A stretch of DNA of 64,000 nt from assembly GCA_017390475.1 (NCBI GenBank), contig JAFPBO010000033.1:118248-182247 (forward strand), written 5' to 3'. A model generated the notes under the pieces. It searched no databases. It was not told where the DNA came from and worked only from the letters and a program-made list of their open reading frames with translations. Numbering within the stretch: position 1 is the first letter of the stretch; each line of letters opens with the position of its first letter. The DNA comes from Loktanella sp. (GTDB taxonomy: Bacteria > Pseudomonadota > Alphaproteobacteria > Rhodobacterales > Rhodobacteraceae). Shown here piece by piece: positions 1 through 10,578 of the stretch. The position numbers and the translations under genes were made by a program.

Positions 1-149
1 CGCATCAGATCAGCGGGGCCAAGCTGGCCCGGCTGCTGCCCGGCTTTCAGCCAACCGATCTTGGCATGGTGATGGACGATACGCTACCGGCGGATATCCA
101 CCCAGACAAGGTGATGCGCGCCAGCATGCAGAATCTCGTCGCCTCCTGA
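1..149 (+). CDS. C-terminal end of an unidentified protein (partial)
   Basis: An open frame enters from the left edge (frame starting at base 3) and stops with TGA at 147-149. It gives about 48 residues, including GAKLARLLPGFQPTDL, with third positions mostly G or C as expected for a host gene. I do not recognise the family. Its last 66 bases run antisense to the 3' end of the exonuclease-like gene that stops at 84, so the two would be overlapping convergent genes. It could instead be a chance mirror frame; the coherent N-terminal part, which lies outside the overlap, argues mildly for a real gene. Confidence 0.35.
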   Translation, partial: HQISGAKLARLLPGFQPTDLGMVMDDTLPADIHPDKVMRASMQNLVAS

Positions 150-1085
150 CGCGGGCCAGTCCACCCCGGCATCCAGCACCTGCCAGCCTTGCGACGGCAG
201 CACATAGCTGACACGCAAGGTGCCAATGCCCAGATTGGTCCAATCCGCTGTCGGTTGCCCCGGCAGCGGGTCCTGCATCAGCGGATGCGCCAGAAAGGCC
301 GCCATCGCAGCCCGGTCGCCGTCACCCGCATCAGGGTCCAGATTGGCATTGCCCGCGATGACGAAATGATCCGGCACCGGGCCGAATGCCCCGTCCAGCA
401 CCCATTCCCACAGCCGCAATTCATCGCGGTTGCGCAGCACATTCCGGCGTTCCGGCCCGTCAAAGGCAGGCGGCGTCGCCGAAAACGCCATGATCGCGAA
501 TGGCAGCGCATCCGGCGGCAAAACCGGCACGATCCAATGCCCGGTGGTGGAAAGCCGCTGCACATCCAGCACCGCATCATCCCAATACGCCCGCCCATCC
601 AGCACCGGCAACACCGCACCCGGCAGATCGCGCCACAACAGCGCCGACAAATCCACCGCCCCGCCCGCATCTATCGGCAGCCGCGACAGCACCGCCATGC
701 CGCCATTGCCGTTGAACCGGCCATAGCCTTGCGCATCGCGCGCCTCGCCCAACCGGCCATTGCGATCCAGATCCAGCCCGGTCGGCATGCCGGTATTGGG
801 ACGCCGTGCAAAATGATACGGATAAGGCGGGTCCACCAAGGCCGCAAAAGCAGCCAGCGCCAGCCCGTCCAGATCATAGTCAAAATCCGTCAGCACCAGC
901 ACATCGGGGTTGATCCGCGTAATCACCGCCAGCGCTGCCGCGATCTGTGGATCATCACCGCGCATCAGATCACGCAGCAACAACCCCGGCCCGTCCCGGC
1001 CCAGCGGCGCGGCATAGCTTGCAATCCGCCAGGTGTCAGCGCTGGCCAGCACCGGCCAGACCGCCAGGATCAGGGCAAGCGCCAT
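84..1085 (-). CDS. Exported endonuclease/exonuclease/phosphatase family protein
   Basis: A 333-residue protein with an N-terminal hydrophobic signal sequence (MALALILAVWPVLASA) followed by a domain of the endonuclease/exonuclease/phosphatase superfamily. Visible hallmarks are RIASY near the mature N-terminus, the NPDVLVLTDFDYD segment, a central GGMAVLSR strand, VIAGNANLDPDAGDG (the usual DFN/GDxN region) and HHLVWVDI at the C-terminus. The substrate cannot be told; such exported members are phosphodiesterases or phosphatases. A longer frame opens at 1196, but the signal-peptide start at 1085 is preferred. It overlaps the upstream membrane-protein gene by 16 bases, so the two are probably cotranscribed. 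Confidence 0.8.
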   Translation of the reverse strand: MALALILAVWPVLASADTWRIASYAAPLGRDGPGLLLRDLMRGDDPQIAAALAVITRINPDVLVLTDFDYDLDGLALAAFAALVDPPYPYHFARRPNTGMPTGLDLDRNGRLGEARDAQGYGRFNGNGGMAVLSRLPIDAGGAVDLSALLWRDLPGAVLPVLDGRAYWDDAVLDVQRLSTTGHWIVPVLPPDALPFAIMAFSATPPAFDGPERRNVLRNRDELRLWEWVLDGAFGPVPDHFVIAGNANLDPDAGDGDRAAMAAFLAHPLMQDPLPGQPTADWTNLGIGTLRVSYVLPSQGWQVLDAGVDWPASGGDEILHAGAHHLVWVDIRR

Positions 1086-1909
1086 TCCCGCGTCGCATCG
1101 AAACCACGGGACTTTTCGCGCTGTGCCGCGATCATATCGGCCACCCGGCTGAGCGCGACACCACGCATCACAATACTTGCTGGCAAATACGCCCATGCAG
1201 TCACCATCCAGATCAATGTCAGCGGGCTGGCCAGATTGACCGGTGCCCCCAGATAAGACAGCAGCATCAACGCTGCTGGCACCAGAAATGGCAGCAAAAA
1301 CCCTAAGATAATGTTAAACTTGGCATCTTTTTGCAGACGCTCCACCACATCACCGCCTGCGTTGGGGTCAAAAGTGGGCAGATTGACCCAGACGTTGAAC
1401 GCCCCGCCACGCAGCGGCCAGCGGCGCAGGCGCAGCAACAGGATAAACGACACAATCGAAAGCAGGGCGATCAGATAGCTCAGCCCCGCCGCATCACGCA
1501 TCAGCGCGACCAGTTCCGGGTTGACGTCATCAAGAATTGTCAGCACCAGCAGCCGGACCGGCGAATAAGGGAAATCAATCACCTGCCCGATCTGTTCACC
1601 GCTGGCCTGAAACAAACCCGTCATGTCCGACGGGATCTGATAGCCACGAAAAATCATCGACACGCACAGAACCATCGCAAACAGCGCGGAAAATCGCATC
1701 CGGTTGAACGGCGGCGCATCGCGGAATTCGACCAGGCTGGGGCTGACGGAAACATATTCAACAAAGGTGAACAAAGCCGCGAATAACGCCACCAGCACAA
1801 TGATATGTGCCGCGTCTTCCATCCCGCCCGACAATAAAGCAGAGGGCATAACAATCAGTACGACCACAAGAAACGCGCGGCCGATCGCCGCTGGCAGCCT
1901 TAACAGCAC
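1070..1909 (-). CDS. Multi-pass membrane protein, function unknown
   Basis: A 279-residue protein starting with GTG, preceded by AGAGGTG at good spacing. It has about six hydrophobic segments: near residues 10-28, 33-50, 72-88, 140-160, 198-220 and 228-245. It ends in a charged tail (AAQREKSRGF). No catalytic motif is visible. Its 3' end overlaps the start of the exported EEP-family gene, which suggests the two act together at the membrane or periplasm. I recognise the protein only as a conserved-looking rhodobacterial membrane protein and assign no function. Confidence 0.7.
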   Translation of the reverse strand: MLLRLPAAIGRAFLVVVLIVMPSALLSGGMEDAAHIIVLVALFAALFTFVEYVSVSPSLVEFRDAPPFNRMRFSALFAMVLCVSMIFRGYQIPSDMTGLFQASGEQIGQVIDFPYSPVRLLVLTILDDVNPELVALMRDAAGLSYLIALLSIVSFILLLRLRRWPLRGGAFNVWVNLPTFDPNAGGDVVERLQKDAKFNIILGFLLPFLVPAALMLLSYLGAPVNLASPLTLIWMVTAWAYLPASIVMRGVALSRVADMIAAQREKSRGFDATREWRLP

Positions 1910-2101
1910 CTTGTCACCTCTTAACCACTACACGTTTAACCAGCGCGCGTATCGGACGCCCACTTTACACATTACAAACTTTGACCTGAACCGCGACACA
2001 GCTGCAAGCGCTGCGCGAATTCTCGTAAAACGTCACAACGATTTGCTGTCCGACTGGTGCGTCGTTGCAACCATCGCGACAATCGGTGCCGTTCTGGAAA
2101 C

Positions 2102-2134
2102 AGATAAGGCCGCGATCCGGTCGCGGCCTTATCT
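2102..2134 (-). terminator. Hairpin terminator after leuD
   Basis: A perfect 14-bp inverted repeat (AGATAAGGCCGCGA against TCGCGGCCTTATCT) with a 5-base loop lies 10 bases after the leuD stop. It lacks a long U tract but is the only strong hairpin there and fits the end of the leuCD transcript. The remaining 190 bases up to the membrane-protein start hold nothing I can recognise. Confidence 0.7.
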
Positions 2135-2144
2135 TAGATGCGTA

Positions 2145-2750
2145 TCAGACCCAGGGGCGTTCGGCGCTGGCCTTCGCCTCGAATCCGGCGATGGATTCGG
2201 ATTTCTCCATCGTCAGGCCGATGTCATCCAAGCCGTTCAACAGGCAATGTTTCTTGAAACTATCCACCTCAAAGCTGAACACTTCGCCATCCGAAGACGT
2301 GATGGTCTGCGCTTCCAGATCAACCTCGATGCGCGCGTTGGAGCCTTTTTCAGCGTCTTTCATCAGTACATCGACCTGATCCTGCGGCAAAGTGATCGGC
2401 AGAATCCCGTTCTTAAAGCAGTTGCTGTAAAAGATATCAGCATAGCTGGGCGCAATCACACAGGTGATCCCGAAATCGGCAATTGCCCAAGGCGCATGTT
2501 CCCGGCTGGACCCGCAACCGAAATTTTCGCCCGCAACCAGAATCTGCGCGTCGCGATATTGCGGTTTGTTCAGCACGAAATCAGGGATTTCATTGCGGTC
2601 ATCATCATAGCGCATCTCGTCAAACAGATTCACCCCAAGGCCAGAGCGTTTGATGGTTTTCAGAAACTGTTTCGGGATGATCATATCAGTGTCGATATTG
2701 ACCAGAGGCAAAGGGGCCGCAATTCCGCTGAGTTTAGTGAATTTTTGCAT
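2145..2750 (-). CDS. leuD: 3-isopropylmalate dehydratase small subunit
   Basis: LeuD pairs with LeuC to isomerise 2-isopropylmalate to 3-isopropylmalate in cytosolic leucine biosynthesis. The 201-residue length is normal. The family signatures are present: [18 protein letters not shown] near the N-terminus and [17 protein letters not shown] near residues 76-92. The start codon overlaps the leuC stop (TAATG), so the subunits are translationally coupled. A strong hairpin follows the stop. No attenuator or Leu-rich leader is obvious upstream of leuC. Confidence 0.97.
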   Translation of the reverse strand: MQKFTKLSGIAAPLPLVNIDTDMIIPKQFLKTIKRSGLGVNLFDEMRYDDDRNEIPDFVLNKPQYRDAQILVAGENFGCGSSREHAPWAIADFGITCVIAPSYADIFYSNCFKNGILPITLPQDQVDVLMKDAEKGSNARIEVDLEAQTITSSDGEVFSFEVDSFKKHCLLNGLDDIGLTMEKSESIAGFEAKASAERPWV

Positions 2751-4156
2751 TACATCATCTCCCGCACGTCGGTCAGTTTGCCGGTAATCGCCGCCGCCGC
2801 CGCCATCGCGGGCGACATCAGATGGGTGCGTCCGCCGCGCCCTTGCCGACCTTCAAAATTGCGGTTGGATGTCGCCGCGCAACGTTCGCCCGGTGCCAAT
2901 TGGTCGGGGTTCATCGCCAGACACATCGAACACCCGGCCAGTCGCCATTCAAAACCGGCGTCGATGAAAATCTGCGCCAGCCCTTCTTCCTCGGCCTGCG
3001 CGCGGACCAGACCAGACCCCGGTACCACCATGGCGCGCAGTCCGTCTTTCTTCTTCTTGCCCTTCAGGACCGCGGCAGCAGCGCGCAGATCCTCGATCCT
3101 GCCATTGGTGCAGGACCCGATGAAGACCGTGTCGATGCTGATATCGGTCAGCTTCGTGCCCGGTGTCAGCGCCATATAGTCCAGCGAACGCTGCGCCGCA
3201 CCGACCTTGCCGCCAGTGAAACTGTCAGCGGCAGGCACCGATGCGGTGATTGGCAGCACGTCTTCGGGCGAGGTGCCCCATGTCACGACAGGCGCGATAT
3301 CTTCGCCTTTCAGCGTCACGACCTTGTCGAAATGCGCGCCTTCGTCTGTGAACAGGGTTTTCCACCACGCCACAGCCGCCTCCCATTGCGCGCCTTTCGG
3401 GGCATGCGGGCGGCCTTTGCAATATTCAAAGGTCTTTTCATCCGGCGCGATGATGCCAGCGCGCGCGCCGCCCTCGATCGCCATGTTGCAGACGGTCATC
3501 CGGCCTTCCATCGACAGATCACGGATCGCTTCGCCGCAATATTCGATGACATGGCCATTGCCGCCTGCGGTGCCGGTGGCACCAATGACGGACAGGGTGA
3601 TATCCTTGGCCGTGACACCGGGGCGGAGCTTGCCGGTGATCTCGACCTTCATGTTCTTCGATTTCTTCTGGATCAGCGTCTGGGTGGCCAGCACATGCTC
3701 CACTTCTGACGTGCCGATCCCATGCGCCAGCGCGCCAAAGGCACCATGCGTCGCGGTATGGCTGTCACCACAGACCACGGTCATGCCGGGCAATGTCCAG
3801 CCCTGTTCGGGGCCGACGATATGCACGATCCCCTGACGGACATCGGAGACCGGGTAATAATGGATGCCGAATTCCTTGGCATTGGTATCCAAGGCCGCGA
3901 CCTGAATCGCACTGTCTTCGGTCATGTTCTTGGGGTCATTGCGGCCCGGCGTGGTTGGGACGTTATGATCCGGCACGGCGATGGTCTTGTCCGGAGCATG
4001 GACGCCACGGCCTGCCATCCGCAGCCCTTCAAAGGCTTGCGGGCTGGTGACTTCATGCACCAGATGGCGGTCGATATAGAGCAGGCAAGTGCCATCCTCG
4101 GCCTCATGCGCCACATGGGCATCCCAGATTTTGTCGTACAGCGTTTTGGGGGACAT
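2750..4156 (-). CDS. leuC: 3-isopropylmalate dehydratase large subunit
   Basis: The catalytic, [4Fe-4S]-binding subunit of isopropylmalate isomerase, in the aconitase superfamily. The 468-residue length is typical. Cluster-ligating cysteines lie in [14 protein letters not shown] and in [47 protein letters not shown] is the usual aconitase signature. The ATG at 4156 has GGGAGAGGA as a ribosome binding site. It is the first gene of leuCD, followed by a 1-base overlap with leuD. Confidence 0.97.
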   Translation of the reverse strand: MSPKTLYDKIWDAHVAHEAEDGTCLLYIDRHLVHEVTSPQAFEGLRMAGRGVHAPDKTIAVPDHNVPTTPGRNDPKNMTEDSAIQVAALDTNAKEFGIHYYPVSDVRQGIVHIVGPEQGWTLPGMTVVCGDSHTATHGAFGALAHGIGTSEVEHVLATQTLIQKKSKNMKVEITGKLRPGVTAKDITLSVIGATGTAGGNGHVIEYCGEAIRDLSMEGRMTVCNMAIEGGARAGIIAPDEKTFEYCKGRPHAPKGAQWEAAVAWWKTLFTDEGAHFDKVVTLKGEDIAPVVTWGTSPEDVLPITASVPAADSFTGGKVGAAQRSLDYMALTPGTKLTDISIDTVFIGSCTNGRIEDLRAAAAVLKGKKKKDGLRAMVVPGSGLVRAQAEEEGLAQIFIDAGFEWRLAGCSMCLAMNPDQLAPGERCAATSNRNFEGRQGRGGRTHLMSPAMAAAAAITGKLTDVREMM

Positions 4157-4213
4157 TGTCCTCTCCCATACTAGAAATTGCGGTGAATTGCAGACGTGCG
4201 GAAACGGGCCGCC

Positions 4214-4300
4214 TCAGCCCCGCGCAAGGACCGAGCAGGTCGCGCCGTAAAACCGCCACGGCAGGCGGGCGCGGTCATCCATGTCAAAGACTTGTTTCAT
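4214..4300 (-). CDS. Possible 28-residue small protein upstream of leuC
   Basis: The 248-base gap between leuC and the mscS-like gene contains a short minus-strand frame starting MKQVFDMDDRARLPWRFYGA and ending CSVLARG. Composition looks protein-like, but the ribosome binding site is weak. It contains only two leucines, so it is not a classical leuC leader peptide. It could be a conserved small protein or chance. Nothing else is seen in this gap apart from presumed promoters for leuC and the channel gene. Confidence 0.25.
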   Translation of the reverse strand: MKQVFDMDDRARLPWRFYGATCSVLARG

Positions 4301-4404
4301 GAGGCTTCAGATACACCCTGCCCCGCATTCCCGCAAGGGCAGCCACACTTGCCAGAGACAAAGGGCCGTGTAACACTTCCATTCACCCCGACGAGCGGAG
4401 CGAT

Positions 4405-5742
4405 ATGGCCAACCACGACCCGCAACCCGAACTGACAGCCGAGCAAATCCAAGAGCTGGTGTCGATCGGCACGGATATTTACTCTCAGGTGCAGATTTTT
4501 GCGATCAGTCTGCTGCGTCCGTGGAACCTCTATCAGATCGGGATCATCATCGGGCTGTTCGTGCTGGCGCATGTGCTGCGCGCCGTGCTGGGGCCGCGTA
4601 TCCGCAACTGGATGGCCTCGCGCGAAAACTGGCCGAAATGGCGGATGCGTATCCTCGCGGTGATCCATCAGCGGCTGCGGGCGATCTTTTTCGTCGTCCT
4701 GATCTGGGTCGTGATCGCGTTCATGCGCGAATATACATGGAACAGCCGCAGCTATCTGCTCAGCATTGTCGGCACGCTTGCCTTTGCATGGCTGATCATC
4801 GCCTTCGCCACACGGCTGATCAAAAGCGTGCCCCTGCGCCGCACGATCCGCTATGGCGCGTGGGTCTATGTCACCCTTTACATCATGGGTGTCGTGGATC
4901 AGGCCGAACAGGTGCTGGACAATATCGGCTTTCGGCTGGGCGATATCCGTTTCACGCTGCTTTTGCTGATACAGGCGCTAGTCATCCTGACACTGCTTTT
5001 GGCCTTGGTGCGCTTTGTGATACGCACAACCACCAGCAAGATCACCAATAACGAAGATATCAGCCCCTCCATGCAGGTGCTGTTGGTCAAGGCTGTGCAG
5101 ATCGGTCTTTACGCCACCGCGTTTTTCATCGGTGTGCGCGCGCTGGGGATCGATCTGACCGGGCTTGCCGTATTGTCGGGCGCGATTGGCGTTGGCCTTG
5201 GCTTTGGCCTGCAAAAGGTGGTGTCGAACCTTGTGTCGGGTGTGATCATCCTGCTGGATAAATCGATCAAACCCGGTGACGTGATCAGCCTTGGCGACAC
5301 CTTCGGCTGGATCAATTCACTGGGCGCACGTTACGTGTCGGTCGTCACCCGCGACGGGCGCGAATATCTGATCCCGAACGAAGACCTGATCACCGGGCAA
5401 GTCGTCAACTGGTCGCATTCCAACGAATTCGTGCGGCTTGATATCCATTTCGGCACCTCTTACGCCGATAACCCGCATGAGGTGCGCAAGATTGCGGTAG
5501 AAGCCGCGCAAAGCGTGGACCGCGTGCTGAAATCCCGCCCCACGGTCTGCCATATCGTGGGCTTTGGCGACAGCTCGGTTGATTATATCCTGCGCTTCTG
5601 GATCAGCGACCCGACCGGCGGGCTGACCAATATCCGGGGCAATGTGTTTCTGGCCCTGTGGGATGCCTTTGCCGAAAACGGGATCAGCATCCCGTTCCCG
5701 CAACGCGAGGTGAAGGTGCTGAAGGACCCGGTGGCAGATTAA
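4405..5742 (+). CDS. Small-conductance mechanosensitive channel family protein
   Basis: A 445-residue inner-membrane protein of the MscS superfamily, which opens under membrane tension to release solutes on osmotic downshift. Membrane segments appear near residues 43-62, 90-108, 118-136, 150-163, 185-205 and 228-290. The pore helix and beta-domain signature is clear at about 257-295 (GAIGVGLGFGLQKVVSNLVSG, then LLDKSIKPGDVI). A soluble C-terminal domain follows. The ATG has GGAG upstream. It has more membrane segments than E. coli MscS, as in the longer MscS-like channels. It is followed by an hpf-like gene after 75 bases. Confidence 0.9.
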   Translation: MANHDPQPELTAEQIQELVSIGTDIYSQVQIFAISLLRPWNLYQIGIIIGLFVLAHVLRAVLGPRIRNWMASRENWPKWRMRILAVIHQRLRAIFFVVLIWVVIAFMREYTWNSRSYLLSIVGTLAFAWLIIAFATRLIKSVPLRRTIRYGAWVYVTLYIMGVVDQAEQVLDNIGFRLGDIRFTLLLLIQALVILTLLLALVRFVIRTTTSKITNNEDISPSMQVLLVKAVQIGLYATAFFIGVRALGIDLTGLAVLSGAIGVGLGFGLQKVVSNLVSGVIILLDKSIKPGDVISLGDTFGWINSLGARYVSVVTRDGREYLIPNEDLITGQVVNWSHSNEFVRLDIHFGTSYADNPHEVRKIAVEAAQSVDRVLKSRPTVCHIVGFGDSSVDYILRFWISDPTGGLTNIRGNVFLALWDAFAENGISIPFPQREVKVLKDPVAD

Positions 5743-5817
5743 GCCGGGAACCCTTGGAAATCGCAGGCGTTATCAATAGGTGAGATACACGACAATAAAA
5801 ACACCGAAAGGACCGAC

Positions 5818-6132
5818 ATGCAGTTCCAACTGAACACCGATTCCAGCATCCAGGGCGATGACCGACTGGCCGAAGTGGCCGAAACCATCGTGACCGGTGC
5901 CCTGGGCCATCTGACTGGTCGCCTGACCCGGGTCGAGGTGCATGTCGTCGATGTGAACGCGACCAAAGGCGGGTCCGATGACATTCGCTGCACGATCGAG
6001 GCACGGCCCGAAGGCATGCAGCCACAGACGATCACCCATAACGACGCCGATGTCGAAAAAGCCCTGCGCGGTGGCGGCAAGAAAATCCGCGCGCTGCTGG
6101 ACAGCGAATTCGGGAAACTGGGGCGGCGCTAA
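5818..6132 (+). CDS. HPF/RaiA family ribosome-associated protein
   Basis: A 104-residue protein resembling the ribosome hibernation / subunit-interface family. It has a beta-alpha-beta-beta-beta-alpha pattern, with VEVHVVDVNATKGG followed by CTIEARPEG and a C-terminal helix (DVEKALRGGGKKIRALLDSE). Members bind the decoding site of resting ribosomes. It lacks the long C-terminal dimerisation domain of long-form HPF. It sits downstream of the MscS-like gene and ends next to a pair of palindromes that separate it from convergent ureG. Confidence 0.75.
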   Translation: MQFQLNTDSSIQGDDRLAEVAETIVTGALGHLTGRLTRVEVHVVDVNATKGGSDDIRCTIEARPEGMQPQTITHNDADVEKALRGGGKKIRALLDSEFGKLGRR

Positions 6133-6134
6133 AA

Positions 6135-6173
6135 CCTTCCCCGCGGGGAAGGTCGTCTTCCCTGCGGGGAAGA
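6135..6173. terminator. Two adjacent palindromes between convergent hpf-like gene and ureG
   Basis: A perfect palindrome CCTTCCCCGCGGGGAAGG (6135-6152) is followed after three bases by an imperfect one, TCTTCCCTGCGGGGAAGA (6156-6173). They fill the gap between two convergent stops, so they probably act as bidirectional terminators. A nearly identical palindrome recurs at 15079-15100, so this is a dispersed genomic element. Confidence 0.65.
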
Positions 6174-6185
6174 TTGGCGCGACCT

Positions 6186-6794
6186 CTATAAGCCGCCGAT
6201 ACTGCGGATCAGGGCCACGATATCATCCACGCCCTTGCCATGTTTCAGGCTGGCGAAAACCACAGGCAGGTCGCCGCGCATCTTTGCGGCATCTGCCTTC
6301 ATCACGTCGAGAGAGGCACCAACATAGGGTGCCAGATCGGTTTTATTCACCACCAGAATATCGGACCGCGTGATCGCCGGGCCACCTTTGCGCGGGATAT
6401 CCTCGCCCGCTGCCGTGTCGATGACATAGATCGTCAGATCGGCCAGTTCCGGGCTATAGGTCGCCGACAGGTTATCCCCGCCGCTTTCAATCAGGATCAG
6501 CTCCAGCGCCGGATGCCGCGCGCGCATTTCCGCGACAGCGGCAAGGTTGATCGAGGCATCCTCCCGGATCGCCGTATGCGGACAGCCCCCCGTCTCGACC
6601 CCCATCACCCGGTCAGCGGGCAGGATCTGCATCCGCATCAAGGCTTCGGCATCTTCCTGCGTGTAGATGTCATTGGTGATCACGGCGAGGCTGATCTCAT
6701 CCTTCAACGCGCGCGCCAAGGCGGCGGTCAGCGTGGTTTTACCCGCGCCGACAGGGCCGCCGATACCGATACGCAATGGGCCGTGGGGGGACAT
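6186..6794 (-). CDS. ureG: Urease accessory GTPase UreG
   Basis: UreG is the SIMIBI-class GTPase that, with UreD/UreF/UreE, drives GTP-dependent insertion of nickel into urease. Visible motifs are the P-loop [10 protein letters not shown] (residues 11-20), the [13 protein letters not shown] nickel site (Cys-Pro-His), [18 protein letters not shown], and [10 protein letters not shown] for guanine recognition. Two ATGs compete. The one at 6809 overlaps the ureF stop (ATGA), but the one at 6794 has AAAGG at proper spacing and gives the usual [16 protein letters not shown] start, so it is preferred (202 residues). It is the last gene of the urease operon. Confidence 0.96.
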   Translation of the reverse strand: MSPHGPLRIGIGGPVGAGKTTLTAALARALKDEISLAVITNDIYTQEDAEALMRMQILPADRVMGVETGGCPHTAIREDASINLAAVAEMRARHPALELILIESGGDNLSATYSPELADLTIYVIDTAAGEDIPRKGGPAITRSDILVVNKTDLAPYVGASLDVMKADAAKMRGDLPVVFASLKHGKGVDDIVALIRSIGGL

Positions 6795-6808
6795 GGGGTG
6801 ACCTTTCA

Positions 6809-7462
6809 TCAGGACCGGAAAATCCGGGTATAGCTGAGTTTATGCTGCATGGATGCGGTATCCACCGCGAAAGTGGCAGAGCCGATATCATCAAGGCTGG
6901 CGCTTGTGGCCTGCGCCCCGATGCGAATGCACAGTGGCGCGAGGCCTGCCAGTATGCGCTGCGCCTCGGTCTGGCCCAAGGGCATCAGGCGTTGCGCGGC
7001 CTGCACCAGATTGCTGGCGAAGGCCTGCAGCCAGACTTGCGCCACGGGCAGCACCGGCAGGTCCATCAACCGCGCCGCGCGCCCCACGGCGACCGGATAG
7101 GCCATATCGGGCAGGTCCAAATGCCAGACAGCGCGGGTGGTCGCGGCAAAGGCAGCCCCTTGTTGCAGCGTTTCCATCCGCCGTTCCACGCTGGGGGCAA
7201 GGGCGGCGGCGAGTTCCGCCACGGGGGTCACATCATCAGCCGCATAGGCCGCGCAAAGCAGGATCGCATCGCTGCGCCCCGCGCCATGGGTCAGCACATC
7301 ACTTAGCCAATCAGATAACTCTGCCGCGTTGCGAATATCCCCCCGCCCCACGGCCCTTTCCAGCCCATGCGACCAAGCGAAAGCCCCCACCGGATAGGCC
7401 GGTGACAGCCATTGTGTCAGCGTCAGAAGATCGGCGTCACGCATGGGAATGGCTGTGATCAT
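6809..7462 (-). CDS. ureF: Urease accessory protein UreF
   Basis: UreF forms the UreD-UreF-UreG activation complex on apo-urease and gates UreG GTP hydrolysis. The all-helical protein shows the family N-terminus [24 protein letters not shown] and C-terminal [23 protein letters not shown]. The frame is open up to 7528, but that region overlaps ureE heavily. Starts at 7462 (MITAIP) or 7444 (MRDADL) are more likely; neither has a strong ribosome binding site, and coupling to ureE translation is probable. About 217 residues from 7462. Confidence 0.93.
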   Translation of the reverse strand: MITAIPMRDADLLTLTQWLSPAYPVGAFAWSHGLERAVGRGDIRNAAELSDWLSDVLTHGAGRSDAILLCAAYAADDVTPVAELAAALAPSVERRMETLQQGAAFAATTRAVWHLDLPDMAYPVAVGRAARLMDLPVLPVAQVWLQAFASNLVQAAQRLMPLGQTEAQRILAGLAPLCIRIGAQATSASLDDIGSATFAVDTASMQHKLSYTRIFRS

Positions 7463-7892
7463 GCCCCATAGTGCGGCCATGGCCATAGGCCCCGCCTTCC
7501 GGCGTGAACGGCCCGTCGAAATCCACAACCTGCGCGCCCAGCTGTTCCAGCATCGCGCGCATCACCTTTTCGCGCTGCACCACCAGCGCATCAGGCAGGA
7601 TTTCACAAGGGGAATGCCGGTTGCCGATATGCCAGGCCAGTCGGGTCAGATCGCCGGTGACGCGCATCAAGGCCTCATCCGCGGCTTTGACCATGATCTG
7701 GCGGCCATCCTCCAGCACGAAAACATGGCCCGCATCGACCGATGTGGTCTGCGGCAGATCGACCATGAACGGCTCGCCCGCATCCGTCACCAGACGTTTG
7801 CGGCGCAGCATCCGCGCGTCATAATTCAGGCTGACATGGCCTGCCACCGGGCCATGGGCGTGGTCATGAACGTGCAAGGCGCGCGCGGTCAT
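7437..7892 (-). CDS. ureE: Urease accessory protein UreE (nickel metallochaperone)
   Basis: UreE delivers Ni2+ to the urease activation complex. The 151-residue protein has the peptide-binding N-terminal domain (to about residue 75) and the metal-binding C-terminal domain with the conserved WHIGNRHSPCEI segment. The tail is histidine-rich ([15 protein letters not shown]), as in UreE proteins that store several nickel ions; there is a second His cluster at the N-terminus (HVHDHAHG). The start overlaps the upstream exported-protein gene by 4 bases (ATGA). Confidence 0.95.
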   Translation of the reverse strand: MTARALHVHDHAHGPVAGHVSLNYDARMLRRKRLVTDAGEPFMVDLPQTTSVDAGHVFVLEDGRQIMVKAADEALMRVTGDLTRLAWHIGNRHSPCEILPDALVVQREKVMRAMLEQLGAQVVDFDGPFTPEGGAYGHGRTMGHDHSHSHA

Positions 7893-8479
7893 TCGCCCGG
7901 CTCCACCGCTGTGATCGAGATGACGGTATATTCATCGACATCATCGCGGCTGTCAGTTTCAAACCGGGTCAGATAGGCAAGGCCAAGTTCCGGAAGATAA
8001 TGCAAACCTTCGGTCTGGCGATAACCGATACCGGCATACGTAATCTCGCCGGGCAGCACGGTATAGCTGCATGTGCCATAGGTCATCTGGATGGGTTCGT
8101 CCCATTGCGCGCTGATCTTGTCGTCATTCACGCTGTCCACAATCGCCCGGGTGCGCCAGACATCACCTGCGGCAGGGACTGGCATCGCCTCGGGTTTGAC
8201 CGGATAGACATAGGTGGTTTGGGTGCCCGGTTGCGGCTGCCCGTCCTGCAAGGCGGTGACTTCCAGAAGATAAACACCATGCGCCAGCAGGCTTTGATCG
8301 GCATAGCCATCGTCATAGGTGATGGTCAGCTCAACAATATCCGGCGTCTGCGCGACATAGGTTTCCACCGCGCCATCATCGGCTGTCAAACGAATCCCGG
8401 TTTGCAGATCATCTGCAACCGGGCAGATCGCCCAGGCCGGACTGGCCAGAACGGAAAAAATCAAAGCACGATACATCAA
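7889..8479 (-). CDS. Exported protein of unknown function inside the urease operon
   Basis: A 196-residue protein with a cleavable signal peptide (MMYRALIFSVLASPAWA followed by ICPVADD). The mature part is beta-rich and acidic, with two cysteines (ICP and GTCSY). It may start at 8479 or at the second ATG, 8476. I know no enzyme family for it. Its ATGA overlap with ureE and position between ureC and ureE place it in the urease operon, where a periplasmic protein is unexpected because urease is cytosolic. A role in nickel or urea handling is only inference. Confidence 0.7.
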   Translation of the reverse strand: MMYRALIFSVLASPAWAICPVADDLQTGIRLTADDGAVETYVAQTPDIVELTITYDDGYADQSLLAHGVYLLEVTALQDGQPQPGTQTTYVYPVKPEAMPVPAAGDVWRTRAIVDSVNDDKISAQWDEPIQMTYGTCSYTVLPGEITYAGIGYRQTEGLHYLPELGLAYLTRFETDSRDDVDEYTVISITAVEPGE

Positions 8480-8528
8480 AAGCCCCTCGCATTATGCTGC
8501 GAAAAGCTATCAGATCCGTGCCGGATTG

Positions 8529-8753
8529 TCAGTCGTGGCGCGACAAAACCAGTTCGAAAGCCTGCGACCGGGTCAGACCGGCGGCTTCCAGCGTGGCGTC
8601 GGACATGTTGTTCACTTCGTGCAGCGCACGGGCCTGTGCTGTAGCTTCGGCCAGGTGGACGATAAAACGGCCCACGGCGCGCAGCGGTGTCATCACCAGA
8701 TCGGCCAGCATTTCGCGGTTGGAGATCAGGGTATTGTCTGTCTGGAAAGTCAT
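8529..8753 (-). CDS. DUF1127-like small protein
   Basis: A 74-residue protein starting at 8753 with AAGAGGTG as ribosome binding site. The central part is an amphipathic helix (ADLVMTPLRAVGRFIVHLAEATAQARALHEV). It ends with MSDATLEAAGLTRSQAFELVL, close to the Leu-x-x-Ile-Gly-Leu-x-Arg pattern of DUF1127 proteins. Some rhodobacterial DUF1127 proteins bind RNA and influence mRNA levels; whether this one does is unknown. It lies between ureC and the exported-protein gene. Confidence 0.7.
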   Translation of the reverse strand: MTFQTDNTLISNREMLADLVMTPLRAVGRFIVHLAEATAQARALHEVNNMSDATLEAAGLTRSQAFELVLSRHD

Positions 8754-8867
8754 GTTGCACCTCTTGAATGCGGTTTTCTTTCCTCCCTGCACCCAAGTTA
8801 GGCCCGGCACCCCCGGCCATCAACAGCCCTTTGCGCAATGCCACTATGCGTTTTCTGCAATGCAGCA

Positions 8868-10577
<1,710 letters not shown>

Positions 10578-10578
10578 C

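Noticed and set aside
1704-3179. Long open frames antisense to leuD/leuC, and similar ones antisense to lysK (15109-16860), the EEP-family gene (189-1256) and other host genes
   Set aside because: They mirror strongly GC3-biased coding sequence, lack ribosome binding sites and have low-complexity Arg/His/Pro-rich translations, whereas the opposite strand encodes recognisable proteins.
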